DNA of 64,000 nt. Origin: Bradyrhizobium nivariense (GTDB taxonomy: Bacteria > Pseudomonadota > Alphaproteobacteria > Rhizobiales > Xanthobacteraceae). The stretch spans positions 1 through 64,000 of the forward strand of contig NZ_JARVWW010000041.1 in assembly GCF_029846715.1 (NCBI RefSeq). Direction: 5' to 3'. A model generated the notes under the pieces. The model had not been told where the DNA came from, did no database searches, and saw nothing but the letters and a program-made list of their open reading frames with translations. Each line of letters opens with the position of its first letter. Within the stretch, counting starts at the first letter, position 1. Shown piece by piece: positions 1 through 9,926 of this stretch. A program made the position numbers and the translations under genes.

Positions 1-364
1 CAGGCTCGATGATCCGTTCCACCTGCGGCAAATGGGCAGGCAAGTAGCCGCGATTGCGATGAGAACCTTCCGGCACGCTCCGCGATCGACCCTGGATCAC
101 AGCCTCGGCTCTCTCCTGCGCCGCGTCTAGGATGCCTTGCGCGATCTCCACGTCTTCCAGCGGCAAGTGATACTGATCTGGCCGCAGCTTCTCGGACTTC
201 GCGCCGAACTTCTCGCGTCGCAATTCCCCGAGAATGACCTCGAGCCGACGCCGCGCTTCCTCCGATGCTGCCAGCGCCCCCTGATGCTCGCTCAAGGCCG
301 CCTGCGTTTGCGCCAAAAGCTCCTTCAGGCGTTCGTTTTCGTTGCGCAGCGCCGCAATGCTCAT
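1..364 (-). CDS. tnpC: IS66 transposase TnpC, N-terminal part
   Basis: The catalytic transposase of IS66. About 121 residues are visible: a coiled-coil start (SIAALRNENERLKELLAQ) followed by the family's LRREKFGAKSEKL segment. The start at 364 is chosen because an in-frame stop (TAG) lies just upstream and the sequence then matches the usual N-terminus. The gene continues beyond the window start, so the DDE domain is not visible. It belongs to the IS with the two genes upstream on the same strand. Confidence 0.85.
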   Translation of the reverse strand, partial: MSIAALRNENERLKELLAQTQAALSEHQGALAASEEARRRLEVILGELRREKFGAKSEKLRPDQYHLPLEDVEIAQGILDAAQERAEAVIQGRSRSVPEGSHRNRGYLPAHLPQVERIIEP

Positions 365-433
365 GCGCTATTTCGAGCACATCGCCACGGCGCCTGCCAC
401 CTTCAAAATAGCTCCCGAGTCAATCTGCCGCAG

Positions 434-787
434 TTATCCAGCCGCCTGGGGACGCCGCGCTTCTTCCGGGCGGACTAACCTCCAATCCAGCCCTTCGAAC
501 AGGGCTGCGAACATCGCTGGCGATATGCGCATCACGCCGTCTGCGATCGTTGGCCAAACGAACTTGCAGCCTTCGAGGCGCTTGTGAACTAACACCAGGC
601 CCGTTCGATCCCAGACCAAAATCTCGATCCGGTCCGCTCGTTTCGATCGGAACACGAAAGCGGCGCCGCTGAACGGGTCGAGGCGAAGCATCTCCTGCAC
701 CTTCGCCGCAAGTCCATCGTGGCCACAGCGGAAGTCGATCGGCCGCGTCGCGATGTAAATCTTCAGATCGGCACCGGCCGCGATCAT
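434..787 (-). CDS. tnpB: IS66 accessory protein TnpB
   Basis: IS66 Orf2 family protein (117 aa) required for transposition of this family. It begins MIAAGADLKIYIATRPIDF and carries the typical GLAAKVQEML and FVFRSKRADRIEILVWD segments. The start at 787 overlaps the stop of tnpA by 4 bp (ATGA), the usual translational coupling. The longer reading frame from 820 would only add residues inside tnpA and is not preferred. Confidence 0.9.
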   Translation of the reverse strand: MIAAGADLKIYIATRPIDFRCGHDGLAAKVQEMLRLDPFSGAAFVFRSKRADRIEILVWDRTGLVLVHKRLEGCKFVWPTIADGVMRISPAMFAALFEGLDWRLVRPEEARRPQAAG

Positions 788-1206
788 CGTGACGCTCGCA
801 CTGCGCGGATCACCCGGCACAGCTGCTCGCCATCTATGGCGGGGTCCGTCCGCAGCACGACATCCCCGATCGCGATCTCAAGCTTGATCGACGGAACGTG
901 ACCCTCCTGCAACGCGCTTTCCACGACCAGCGGCGCGAATGTCGACTGCGACGCCTCGCACGGCGCCAACATGCCTCGCTGTCGAAAGCGTCGTCGCCAA
1001 TCGTAAATCTGCCAGCGCGTCGCTCCGTGCTTGCGCGCCACCTCGGACACCTGGGCACCCGGTAGTAGACTCTCGGCCACGATCCGAGCTCTCTCAGCCT
1101 CCGAACGCACGCGGCGTCCCGACGGTCCTTCAAGCACCTCCAGCCGGCTCACCCGCCCTCCCGATGAGCCGTCCAAATGGACGTCCTTTTTGCTGTCCAA
1201 TCCCAT
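784..1206 (-). CDS. tnpA: IS66 accessory protein TnpA
   Basis: IS66 Orf1 (140 aa), a helix-turn-helix protein of the transposase_8 type: RSEAERARIVAESLLPG followed by SEVARKHGATRWQIYDWRR. The start at 1206 has a good GGAGG ribosome binding site a few bases upstream, better than the longer frame from 1242. It is the first gene of the element on the minus strand and lies about 80 bp inside the terminal repeat. Confidence 0.88.
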   Translation of the reverse strand: MGLDSKKDVHLDGSSGGRVSRLEVLEGPSGRRVRSEAERARIVAESLLPGAQVSEVARKHGATRWQIYDWRRRFRQRGMLAPCEASQSTFAPLVVESALQEGHVPSIKLEIAIGDVVLRTDPAIDGEQLCRVIRAVRASR

Positions 1207-1285
1207 CCCAAACCTCCGTCCAAGCTGGAGGCTTCTTCGCACGTTCTTTCGAATTCTGAAGCAAGGGTATCGGCTTCGCGCTTAC

Positions 1286-1619
1286 CCATTTTGCGGAGTC
1301 ACATCGCGTCCAATCTGTCATTCACTGCGCCAAACTGGCCTACCGCGCCTGTCATTCTCTTTCAAAGAGGGGCGATGGCATGGCCGCGACTGATCGATCC
1401 ACCCGACAGGAGAGGGCGTGGCTCAAACGATCCGATCTCGGTCCTCGTTCAAAGGAATGCAGTTAACTGCCACACCTCTTGAACGCCATCATGCGGCTTC
1501 TGCATAGAGAGATGACCGCGGAAAGGAACCATGAATCCGGCAGAGGATTGTCTATCGGGGTTGACACCGCACCCGCGATTAAAGAACGGACGACTAAATT
1601 CGCTGGAGTTTGGGATCAG
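1286..1619. other. Intergenic, no gene seen
   Basis: The 334 bases between the IS66 end and the phnF-like stop carry no convincing gene. Two CTGTCATTC words (near 1316 and 1351) resemble half Pho boxes but are about 36 bp apart and lie downstream of the regulator, so no regulatory call is made. Confidence 0.5.
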
Positions 1620-2387
1620 TCAAAACCGGACTACTAGCTCGATCCAACGGGTTGAGAGGCATGAATGGCTGTATGCAATCGGACTTCCGCGATCGTCGAC
1701 GTCGAGGCTGTAAACGGTCAAAACAGGTTGTGTACGAGCCTGATCTAAGAGCTCCGCCTCACAACGCGACGGCAGGCGTGCGCTGACACGAGTCTCTCGA
1801 CGTTGATATTTCTGCACGCCGAGTTTGGAAAGCGAACTGGTGATTGAGCCAGTCTTATCAATGTGTTTTTCAATCCCGCTGAAGCGAGGAAGCGGGAAGT
1901 ACATCTGCGAGAGGGTAACTGGGACACCATCTATTCCGCTAAGCAAGTCGACTCGCCGGACTGGCTGTCCAGCCCTTATGAGAAGTGCCTTTGCGATTGT
2001 GTTATCGGCACACACCTTCTTCGTCGCTAGCATGCGGCGATCATTCGTGCGGCTGAGCTGACGCAGCGTTGTGCTCAGGCGCCCGTCCGGCGATAGAGAG
2101 TAAGGAATAGTCCGTTCGCGGACATAAATGCCGTGCCCGTGCTCCACCCTGACGAGCTGTTTCTCGCGCAAAGTATCCACGGCGCGTCGGATCGTATGCC
2201 TGTGGACATTGAAACGTGTCGAGAGTTCAAGCTCGGTGGGAAGGCGATCGCCGGGTGCCACAGCTCCGGTCAGGATTTCGCGTTCGAGCTCTGCTTGGAC
2301 TTGGCGCCATAAGGCGATCGCGCGGCTGCGCTTGATCGCTCCGGCATCAGCCGAAGACACCATTTCTCGATCGAGCATCGCCGTCAC
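1620..2387 (-). CDS. phnF: GntR/HutC-type regulator, PhnF-like
   Basis: Predicted transcriptional repressor of phosphonate genes, 255 aa. The N-terminal third is a GntR winged helix (LWRQVQAELEREILTG, then LPTELELSTRFNVHRHTIRRA) and the rest a UTRA ligand-binding domain ending in SIAYSHSCLSTRWIELVV-like sequence. The start is GTG at 2387, overlapping the stop of the upstream phnG relic (ATGTGA); ATG at 2378 is an alternative. PhnF normally sits next to phnG; here only a phnG/phnK deletion relic remains beside it, while the intact phn genes lie 18 kb away. No operator was identified. The HutC subfamily is clear; the PhnF name rests on the neighbouring phnG relic. Confidence 0.8.
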   Translation of the reverse strand: MTAMLDREMVSSADAGAIKRSRAIALWRQVQAELEREILTGAVAPGDRLPTELELSTRFNVHRHTIRRAVDTLREKQLVRVEHGHGIYVRERTIPYSLSPDGRLSTTLRQLSRTNDRRMLATKKVCADNTIAKALLIRAGQPVRRVDLLSGIDGVPVTLSQMYFPLPRFSGIEKHIDKTGSITSSLSKLGVQKYQRRETRVSARLPSRCEAELLDQARTQPVLTVYSLDVDDRGSPIAYSHSCLSTRWIELVVRF

Positions 2388-2824
2388 ATCCTCGCTGAAC
2401 GAACAGGGCGTGACCGACCAGGTGCAACCTGCTCAGCGCAATCCAAATCTGCAATTGCCTGAGGCCATGTCTGGTGCAGGACACCCCAGTCGGCGCGTGC
2501 CAGGCGCCGACGCGCCGGTTCCAAAATCCCCAGCTTGCTGATCGCTAGTAGGATGTACAGGAAGTTCCGCTTGTTCCGCCGGGCGAGCGTGGCGTGACCA
2601 AGGATGCCGTCGTCGATCTCAACGGAACAACGTGTTATCGCCATCTCTCCCAAGCGAAATAAGCTGCCGCTTCGGGTGGCGCGTGCGCGAACGACGACAG
2701 CTCGAATTTCGGGCTTCTTGAACCACGTAAACACCGGATACTTATCGAAATGTTTCCAATGTCTCCCAAGGTCGCCTGATTGGGATGGGGCCAGCACCGT
2801 CATCAACTCGCTTCGGGGCATCAT
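2384..2824 (-). pseudogene. phnG relic joined to a phnK fragment
   Basis: Residues 4 to about 84 are clearly PhnG: MTVLAPSQSGDLGRHW, GEMAITRCSVEIDDGILGHA and RRNKR line up with the intact PhnG at 20520. After a short unrelated stretch the frame continues RRRLARADWGVLHQ, which matches RRQLTRTDWGVVQQ in the middle of PhnK (about 25187-25235). The simplest reading is a deletion that removed the end of phnG, phnH-J and the start of phnK from a second phn locus. The tail beyond this is unrelated read-through up to the phnF start. No function is expected for the product. Confidence 0.8.
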
Positions 2825-3974
2825 CGCTCTAGAGACCGTTTGATTGTATTGAATTGTCGCGAACGTAACACGATTGTTGACAACTTAACACTGTCCTGGC
2901 ACATCGAATGCAGCACTAAAACGACAAATTGCTGACCTCAGCCACGGTTGTCTGAGCTAGACTTGCAGATCACTCCGGATTCTGACGAGTGGGCGACATG
3001 GGCCTCGCGCCGCAAAGGTGCTCGGCTTATCAAGCCGATCCGCCAGCCCGTAGCAGGTGTTTGGAAATGCATCGGTGTGGGACACACGAAGTCTCTGACC
3101 GGCGGAGATCTGACCCTTCCCATCTCATCCTCCCTTTTGCTGCCAAGCCGAACAGGCGCAAGCACGCTCGATCGCTTGATCAGCCAAGCGTCAAGATCGG
3201 CATCATCGAGCTGCAGGCCCGGGCAAGCCGGATTCGCGACAAGCCAACGATTGATCGCAAATGTTGCATTTCCCCGTCCCGACTGCCGCGGTATCCAGCG
3301 GAACAGTCAAGTCCGACCGCTCCTCCAATGAGGCCCCGTCGCGCTGCCGTTAAGTATCTCTAGGATGAGAATGCCGCCGGAACTGGGTTGGGTCGCGATC
3401 CCCGCAAGTATTGTTGCGCGTCAAGATGAGTAAGCGTGAGCAAAACGCTGTTCCAATGAAGTCGTAGAGGTCTTGCCGAGCTCACTATCGTCGATCAGAT
3501 AACCGCCGCCGGGCAACGTGTTTAGCCGGCTCTACATCCGCGAGGGACATCAAACCAGGGTTCGATCCCGAAGAGGGGCGCGTGACCGTCATGCGCATGC
3601 GCCGCGGTGATGTGGTGTCATTTGGTTGATCGAGGCTCAGGGGGCTTGGCTGGCGTCCGGACTTTTGAGCAGGCCGCTTCCTTCTCACGGCAGCAGCTCA
3701 TGCGATGGGTTGGCGGGAGTCCGGCGATGCGCGCGAAGACGTCCGCGAGCCAGGCAGGATGCCCTTGAAGCGTATTCATCCGCGCTAAGCCGCGACAGTG
3801 GATCACCGATCTCACCGCTCAAAGAGTTCGGGTATTCCTTGTGGATGAGCTCCCTCGAGTCTTCGATGCCAAAGTCGGTGAACGCCATCACGCCCTCGTC
3901 ACCGACACCGAAGACCGAGATGAGGCCCTCTCCCAGATCCATTCCAATTGGTCGTCCAGGCAACGCGCGAAGTC
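2825..3974. other. 1.1-kb stretch without a recognised gene
   Basis: Short overlapping frames exist on both strands but none resembles a known family. A 92-codon minus-strand frame at 3685-3963 begins MPGRPIGMDLGEGLISVFGVG and is unrecognised. The segment before 2948 probably held the promoter of the minus-strand phnG-phnF relic. The composition and lack of an intact frame suggest decayed DNA. Confidence 0.4.
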
Positions 3975-4187
3975 ATTCTGACGATCCATTGGCGCGGCGT
4001 TCAGCACGCACAGCTCCGCGCCCGGAGCCGAAGACAGGCCGAGCACGGATCCTGCACACCCGAGGAGGCGCTGGCCGTGGCGAGCCATCGCGACCGGTTG
4101 GTCGGAAAGTATGTCGCCGCGTCGCTAAATCGGATGGGAATGCCGACCAGTCAGGGCAAGACATGGACTGCCCACCGTGAGAGCTCC
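3975..4187 (+). pseudogene. Serine recombinase C-terminal fragment
   Basis: A fragment of a large serine (resolvase/invertase type) recombinase: TIHWRGVQHAQLR followed by LVGKYVAASLNRMGMPTSQG and KTWTAHR, the conserved C-terminal segment of rhizobial phage-type recombinases. The N-terminal catalytic domain is absent, and an internal stretch (RDRLVG) deviates from the family. Debris of a mobile element. Confidence 0.65.
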
Positions 4188-4379
4188 GTCCTGCCGCCGC
4201 CCGGTTGCTTGATTGTCACCGAGGCCATCGAGAGCGGTTTGGCCTCAGCGGGTCGGTGACATGGCCGAGCGCTCGGTAAGGGCGCCGTACAATTTCCGTC
4301 GAATTTCTTTCGAATTCCCCGTTCGGACCCTACAGCCTCTTCACCACAACTCATGTCGGCCGGCTTTCCGGAGAACTAG

Positions 4380-5807
4380 CATTACAGTTGTTGTTTTTTG
4401 AAGTGGGCACGTTGAGCGGCGGCCTGGTGAGCTCTGCGCCCGAGTGACCATGCGATGATGTGTGCGGGTTGGATCCGCTTTCGGGCGAGCCTGATGGCGA
4501 TGCGGCGGACTTCCTGGATCGACCAACGGATCAATGACGGATTGGCGATATTTTGAGTTTTGCCGTGGTTCGGCGTTTCGTTTTTTTGGGCGGCGGTGGA
4601 TTGGCGCGATGGCGGATCACCGCCATCATGGCGAAGGCGAGCATCACCAAGGAGACGTGGCGATGCCACCCATGCCAGGATCTGCTCTCGTTGTGATCGA
4701 GCCCGAATTCGTTTTTCGCGGTTTCAAAGCTGTCCTCGATCGCCCACCGATGGCCTTCGACCGCGACCAGCGTTTCGATGGATGTTCCCGCTGGGCACCA
4801 GGTGGTGAAGAAGGCGAGGTCATCATCGGCGATGCGACGGCGGATCAGTAGACCGCGTGTCCACAAACCGTCATTTGCACTGTTGAATGGCTCGGCCTCG
4901 AGATCGGCCAATTCGAGATAACACCAATCGTGCAGCCGCGGTCCTTTGGTTCCGGCTCCCGCCGACAGGCGCTTCCAGTCGGATGAGCGCCGCGTCCGCG
5001 CGAGGTCTGCAGCCGTACCGGCGACCGCGGTCGCGTGCCCCAGGATCGAAACACATGAGCGCTGCTGACCCCAAGCACGTAGCCTTTGCCTGTCCGACGT
5101 AGTTGCTGCTCGATGTTGCCAACACCGTAGACGGTATCACCGGCAACCCACTTGAATGGTACAGACGCGGCTATCGCGCGTGCGATCATTCTCGTCGCAA
5201 GCTTTGGTTTGGTCGCAAAGCCGACGTCGGCAGGCACATATGTGGCTTCCAGACGATCTGGATCGTCGGTCCATTCCTTCGGAAGATACAACGCGCGATC
5301 GATGAACCCATGGCCATGACGCGAAACGTAGGCAGCGAAGACGCCGATCTGGCAGTTCGTGATCTTCCCTGCCGAACCAGTGTATTGCCGCGCCACTCCG
5401 CATGACGCTTTGCCTTGTTTGAGAAAACCGGTCTCGTCGATCACCAGCACCGCATCGTCATCCGCCAAATGCTCGATGACATAGTCGTGCACGATATCGC
5501 GCAGGGCATCAGCGTCCCAGTCTCCACGACCCAATCGCCTGCCGCCGCCAGGGGCCGGGATCGCCAGCTGCCTCCGCGCGCATCCAACCGGTCTTGCGCT
5601 GCTCATCTCCTAGCAGACCTTCCAGAAATAGGCCTGCATTCGTCGCAACACGCTCTTGCGTGAACAACGGACGTATCCGTTGCTTGATCTCTCGAAGCGA
5701 CGCCGCCCACAACGCAAGCGTCTCCTCAACCGACGCGGCCCGCGCCCACGACATTCGAATCATGGTTGCCCATGGATTCAGAAGCCTGCGGAAAGGCAAC
5801 TGTAGTG
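4380..5807 (-). mobile_element. IS701-family element with target duplication
   Basis: The ends are imperfect inverted repeats: CATTACAGTTG at 4380-4390 and its partner CACTACAGTTG (inverted) at 5797-5807, one mismatch. Both are flanked by CTAG (4376-4379 and 5808-5811), fitting the 4-bp YTAR target duplication of IS701. The element is 1428 bp and carries one frameshifted transposase gene. It landed two bases beyond the stop of the methyltransferase gene at 5813. Confidence 0.85.
4385..5799 (-). pseudogene. IS701 transposase, frameshifted
   Basis: A DDE transposase read on the minus strand in several frames: LFLEGLLGDEQRKTGWM, then (after a frame change near 5510-5600) DDAVLVIDETGFLKQGKASC, VPADVGFATKPKLATRMI and ADTVYGVG-like sequence, and (after another change near 4900-5050) VEGHRWAIEDSFETAKNEFGLDHNESRSW. 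The DETGF motif and the E-containing EDSFETAK segment are the expected catalytic regions of IS701. A further interruption near 4550 separates the tail. At least three disruptions make it non-functional. Confidence 0.85.
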
Positions 5808-5812
5808 CTAGA

Positions 5813-6634
5813 TCAGTGCTTTGTCGCGAATGTCACCTCAGTCACGTGAGGTTGACGCAGTATGCCGTTCTGTGAATAGCGTTCAAAGATCTCGGTCAGT
5901 TTTTGCGTAACCGCTCTCTCGCCAATCGCCGAGGCGGAACGTTGAATGAGGCCGGAAGAAAAACTCAGTGCCAGGAAGTGTGAAAGGTTCGTATCGAAAT
6001 CCCAATCCCAATTTCGAACGTTCACGTTCCCGAATCTGCGGTCGAAGCCGAGTTCGCCACAAAAATCGACGGTTGAGTACGTCCCAGCCCGCGTAGTGAA
6101 ACTGCCTCTGCGGTACTCTGGAACGCATTGTTCGACTAGCTCATGATATTCGGCAAGCGCGGGACTGTCCCAGTAGCGGTGCCGGTTGTGAACGAGCGCC
6201 AAGATGCCGCCTGGGAACAATGTGCGCGCGGCCTCGTCATAAAACGCCTGCCTGTCGAACCTGTGGGCCGCAGTAGCCGCCGCAATAGCGGATATAGACG
6301 TGTTCGGAAATGGCAACTGCTCCGCTGGTGCAACGCGGAACTCAATTTGGAGGTCGCGAGGGGACGACCTGGTCGCAATCTGAGCCATGTCGGCGTTGGG
6401 TTCGATACCAATAACTGAAAATCTTCCTTGCGCTTCCATGGCCAGAACCCGCGTGAAAATTCCTGTCCCGCTGCCCGCGTCAACAATAGCGCCATCCAGA
6501 CGTTTGTTAGTAGCGTGATCAATAATTGCCCTTGCCACCTCGCTGGGATAGCTGGGCCGATAGCGATCATAGTGTTCGCCCGCGCCGGTGAATTCGGACC
6601 AAGGAGTCTCAAAGCCGGGAAAGGTGGTTCTCAT
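5813..6634 (-). CDS. Class I SAM-dependent methyltransferase
   Basis: A 273-aa methyltransferase with the SAM-binding glycine motif VDAGSGTGIF at residues 51-60, the acidic IGIEPN strand and a PFPNTSISAIAAATAAHRFD segment typical of the UbiE/Methyltransf_11 group. The N-terminal HYDRYRPSYP motif is also usual there. The substrate cannot be told. It lies 30 bp downstream of an aminotransferase on the same strand, so the two are probably co-transcribed. The stop is immediately next to the IS701 insertion, which spared the coding sequence. Confidence 0.8.
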   Translation of the reverse strand: MRTTFPGFETPWSEFTGAGEHYDRYRPSYPSEVARAIIDHATNKRLDGAIVDAGSGTGIFTRVLAMEAQGRFSVIGIEPNADMAQIATRSSPRDLQIEFRVAPAEQLPFPNTSISAIAAATAAHRFDRQAFYDEAARTLFPGGILALVHNRHRYWDSPALAEYHELVEQCVPEYRRGSFTTRAGTYSTVDFCGELGFDRRFGNVNVRNWDWDFDTNLSHFLALSFSSGLIQRSASAIGERAVTQKLTEIFERYSQNGILRQPHVTEVTFATKH

Positions 6635-6663
6635 CGTAACGCCCTCAAGAAATCCTCAGAAAG

Positions 6664-7791
6664 CTAAGCTTTGGTAAGTTCGCTGATGATCGATAAACCG
6701 CTACGAAGTTGACCGTGATCGGGTGGAACCCCGAGGCCTAGCCGGAACCTCGTGTCGCCCAGAGATGAGTCAACCGCGAAGGAGTCTCCGGCCCCAATAG
6801 CGACACCTCGTTGCTTTGCTGCTTTGACAAAATCAGTGAGGTTGAAACCGCCGGGCAGTCTGACCCAGAGGTGGTAACTTGCCGGATCGATATCGAATGA
6901 CAAGCCCAACGCGTCCTGCGCGATAGAACGTCGGATTTCCGTTTCAATGCGAACCGAACTTAGAATCCCGTGTGCCAGTCCGGTCGTTAGCCAATGCGTT
7001 GCGATTTCCGCGATGAGCGGCGCGACCATCCAGTTCGTTGTTCTGACGCCCGGCCAAAATACGTCTTGCGTGACCGATGAGCTTGGACCCGCAACGTAGG
7101 CGATCCGAAGCTGACAGGCCAAGGACTTATTTAGACCCAAGATGTACCAGCTCCGTTCGGGCGCATACGAGGCGAGGGGACGAGGTGCGTTTGGCGACAG
7201 GATGCCATAAACGTCGTCTTCAAAAATGCAAAGATCATGCTTGCGCGCGATCTTCGCGACTTCCCGGCGCCTCGCGTCGGTCATGATCGCCGAAGTCGGA
7301 TTATGAAGAGTCGGCATGCAGTATAAGGCGCGCGCGCTCCCGTTGACTGTGTCGCACGCTTGGTCAAGGCTTGCAGGCTCAATCCCCTCAGCATCAATTG
7401 AGACCGGGAGCAACCGTACTCCAAACAGCTGGGACAGCGGTTTGATCGCGGGATAGGTAAGTGCCTCCGTGAGGAGCACGCCTCCTGGCTTAATATAGTA
7501 CGCTATCAACATTGAGAGAATGCTCTGCGTACCGTTCGCAAGCGCTATTCGGTCCGGATCCAGCGTTGCCTCAAATCGCTGTGCAAGCCAACTCGCGCCG
7601 GCCTCGCGATCCTTCTCAGTGCCAGTGAACCGAGGAAATCGAATAGCCTCTGCAACATTCGCTTTCGCAAGATGCGTAAAAGTCTCCTGGATAGCGTTCC
7701 GGACAGTCGGACACGGAGGCGGAAAATTGCGTGCGAAGTCGATCAGCGCCGAAGCTTGCGAAACCTCTTTGACGTTCGAAGGGTTGTTCAT
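6664..7791 (-). CDS. PLP-dependent class I/II aminotransferase
   Basis: A 375-aa fold-type I aminotransferase. The visible cofactor residues are HNPT (163-166), the aspartate in EDDVYG (191-196) and the Schiff-base lysine K222 in GLNKSLACQLRIAY. The organisation (IRFPRFTGTEKDREA near the start, LPGGFNLTDFVKAAKQRGV near the end) resembles the aminotransferase half of MocR-type proteins and 2-aminoadipate-type transaminases, without the GntR DNA-binding domain. Substrate unknown. It forms a likely two-gene unit with the downstream methyltransferase. Its position among phosphonate-locus relics suggests but does not prove a link. Confidence 0.82.
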   Translation of the reverse strand: MNNPSNVKEVSQASALIDFARNFPPPCPTVRNAIQETFTHLAKANVAEAIRFPRFTGTEKDREAGASWLAQRFEATLDPDRIALANGTQSILSMLIAYYIKPGGVLLTEALTYPAIKPLSQLFGVRLLPVSIDAEGIEPASLDQACDTVNGSARALYCMPTLHNPTSAIMTDARRREVAKIARKHDLCIFEDDVYGILSPNAPRPLASYAPERSWYILGLNKSLACQLRIAYVAGPSSSVTQDVFWPGVRTTNWMVAPLIAEIATHWLTTGLAHGILSSVRIETEIRRSIAQDALGLSFDIDPASYHLWVRLPGGFNLTDFVKAAKQRGVAIGAGDSFAVDSSLGDTRFRLGLGVPPDHGQLRSGLSIISELTKA

Positions 7792-8699
7792 TGTCGCTCC
7801 CAGGCGTCCATCCTCAACAAGTTAAGTGCGCTCAGCCGCCGACCGCGTCCGACGTCGATTGCGCTCGAAAAAGCCGGATCCTGACGAGTGGCCAAATGAC
7901 GCGCTCAAGCTATTCCGTCTGCAATGTCCATCCGAAACCGATACCGAGATCATCGGCGTGCCGCAGAGCTTGGCGCGTCGCCAGAATCCGAAGCCCGGCT
8001 GGCAAACGAACATATGATGCGCTGCCATGAAGGACAGGTCGCGATTGGGAGGGCCGGGAGGGCGCAGGATATTTCGAGCGCATTGCTTCCATCGAGAAGC
8101 ACATTAAAGTGCAGGCTGCATACTGAGCTCCCTTGCAGGCGGGCGTTTGTGTCGTCCGACGTTTGATGTGTGGCCCGACGTTTGATCAATCAATAGGTAG
8201 CGGTTTTCTGGCAGTGGACCAATGACCAACGCTGGTAGTTGACGTGGCCGCAGTTGTTATCTCGTGTACGAGATTGATGCCCGGGCTTCTGCGATCCAGG
8301 CTGGCCCAGCCAAGACGGCGTTCAGCTACTATGGCGCTCGGCGGTGCCAATGATATTCTACAATGTGGAGCAGCACACGGCGGCCATGCAGCTTACACGA
8401 TGATCTAAGGTGTTCTCGCCAGAAAGTACGCTTCGAGAATCGTAAATCTTCCGTGCTGTCAGTTCCATGCGCTGAGATCGTTATAGCGCCGAAGCGAGGC
8501 GAACCGCGCCTCTTCGCCATATGAGCTCCTCTGTAGGGCTATGTCAGCTCAACACATGATACGTCCCAGCGCAGGAGCGATCTGAACGATAGCTACTTCA
8601 TCGTCGCGTGCCGTCATGGTTGAATGCGTTGGCGTCGATGGCGAGCAGCGGACAGAGCTAGGGGTTGCTCGGCGCGCGAGCCTGGAGCCAACCGGCGAC
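7792..8699. other. 0.9-kb stretch without a recognised gene
   Basis: Only short frames without family resemblance are present. A plus-strand segment near 8250-8400 reads YLVYEIDARASAIQAGP and is not recognised. The first part should hold the promoter for the minus-strand aminotransferase gene. Confidence 0.35.
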
Positions 8700-8930
8700 G
8701 GTGCGCTCCTAGTGATTGAGCGTATAATTGATGGTGGCGAGCCAGTCGATATCATCGAGCGTGTGCGTCGCGACCTCGTCGGCCCGCAGGCCGAGCTTGG
8801 CCATCAACAACAGAATGGCGAAGTCGCGCCGTCCCATCACCGTCTTTCTGGTCGCAATCGTCGAGAGCCTTCCGCACCTGAGCGGCGGGCAGATAGGTCG
8901 GCAGAGTTGCGAGCTTCCATCGTCCCGTTA
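8700..8930 (-). pseudogene. Tyrosine recombinase fragment
   Basis: On the minus strand the sequence after the ISL3 remnant reads LPTYLPAAQVRKALDDCD and, with frame changes, a GLRADEV-ATLTLDDIDW-like stretch: the segment around the first catalytic arginine of XerC/D-type integrases. Frameshifts and loss of both ends show it is debris. Confidence 0.5.
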
Positions 8931-9788
8931 GTCGTACGATCTCCTTTATGGAGACGCCCGTCTCAGCCCGTCTGAGGATTGCCGCCTTGGTATCCTCACG
9001 CCGTAGATAGCCCTCGTACTGGATGCGCTCGGCGGCGATCAGCAAGGCGGTGTTTATAGTGGCGGCGCCGAAGCCAAACGAACCCGGCGCATGGATTTGC
9101 GGACCGCATCGAGGAAGGCGTGGCTGGCGTTCTCCATGAGGCGCCAACGGTCGGCGACCTGGGTCGCCTGCGGGAGCGCGTTGGCGACAGCAAGGACGTA
9201 ACCACCGCCGCGGTCGCGTGCAGTAGCCGGCTCTCTGTCGGGTAATAGGGTGATAGGCCGTCGCCGCTCGAGATCGCAGATGATTGTTCCGTACCACTGA
9301 TTGCGGCGCCAGGCCCAGTCATCGATACCGATCACGCTCGGCGCAGCAAAGGGCGGGCAACCGCGCCTTCGCACCACCCGAAGTAACGTATCGTTGCTCA
9401 CGGGCAGCAAAACTCACGGCGGGCTGCCACCCAAGGCAAGCCCAAGGTGATGGACCATCAGATCGAGCCGCGCCGTTCGCCGCGCCCACGGCGCCAGAGC
9501 CCCGTCATCGAAGCGCTTGGTGAAAATACGACCGCACATCACAGTAACGCAGCGGAAGCGGCGCGCCACGACTACCAGGCGAACCGGCTGCCCCGCCAGC
9601 GGCAGATCGGTGAGGCAACGCTGACATCGGCTATGAATACGCCCAGAACTGGCTCCGCATCCGGGACAGCGACTGTTGTCGCGCGTGGGACGGACGGTGA
9701 TCACGGTCGCGGCGCCATCACAGACGGCGCTCTCCACCGCAAACCCAGAAGGGATCAGGGCCGACGGTCGTAGGGCTCGCTGCATCAT
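8930..9788 (-). pseudogene. ISL3-family transposase, broken
   Basis: The N-terminal part (9414-9788) has the ISL3 zinc-finger pattern: CPGCGASSGRIHSRCQRCL followed by RRFRCVTVMCGRIFTKRF. A second frame (9054-9410) carries the DDE start VIGIDDWAWRRNQWYGTIICDL and ATQVADRWRLMENA. A third holds GYLRREDTKAAILRRAETG. Frame changes near 9412 and 9060 split the gene, and the 3' end runs into an integrase fragment. Confidence 0.8.
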
Positions 9789-9926
9789 CTTGATTCTTTT
9801 GTGAAATCAACGCCAGCCAGCGCCTGAACTTCATCAAAAGTGATGGTGTGGAACGGCCCTTCGAACCGGCATCAAAAGTGCCTAACGTGGTCGCGCTGAG
9901 AGGCACCACAAAGGAAGGACCGTTCC

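Larger units (their letters stand above)
1..1285 (-). mobile_element. IS66-family element, cut by window start
   Basis: Three minus-strand genes in the usual IS66 order (tnpA, tnpB, tnpC) occupy this stretch. The outer end is recognisable near 1285, where the minus strand begins GTAAGCGC, the usual start of IS66 terminal repeats. The other end lies outside the window, so the 8-bp target duplication cannot be checked. The three genes read without visible frameshifts, so this is the least decayed element here. Confidence 0.85.

Noticed and set aside
1316..1360. Two CTGTCATTC words as a Pho box
   Set aside because: They are about 36 bp apart rather than 11, and lie downstream of the phnF-like gene.
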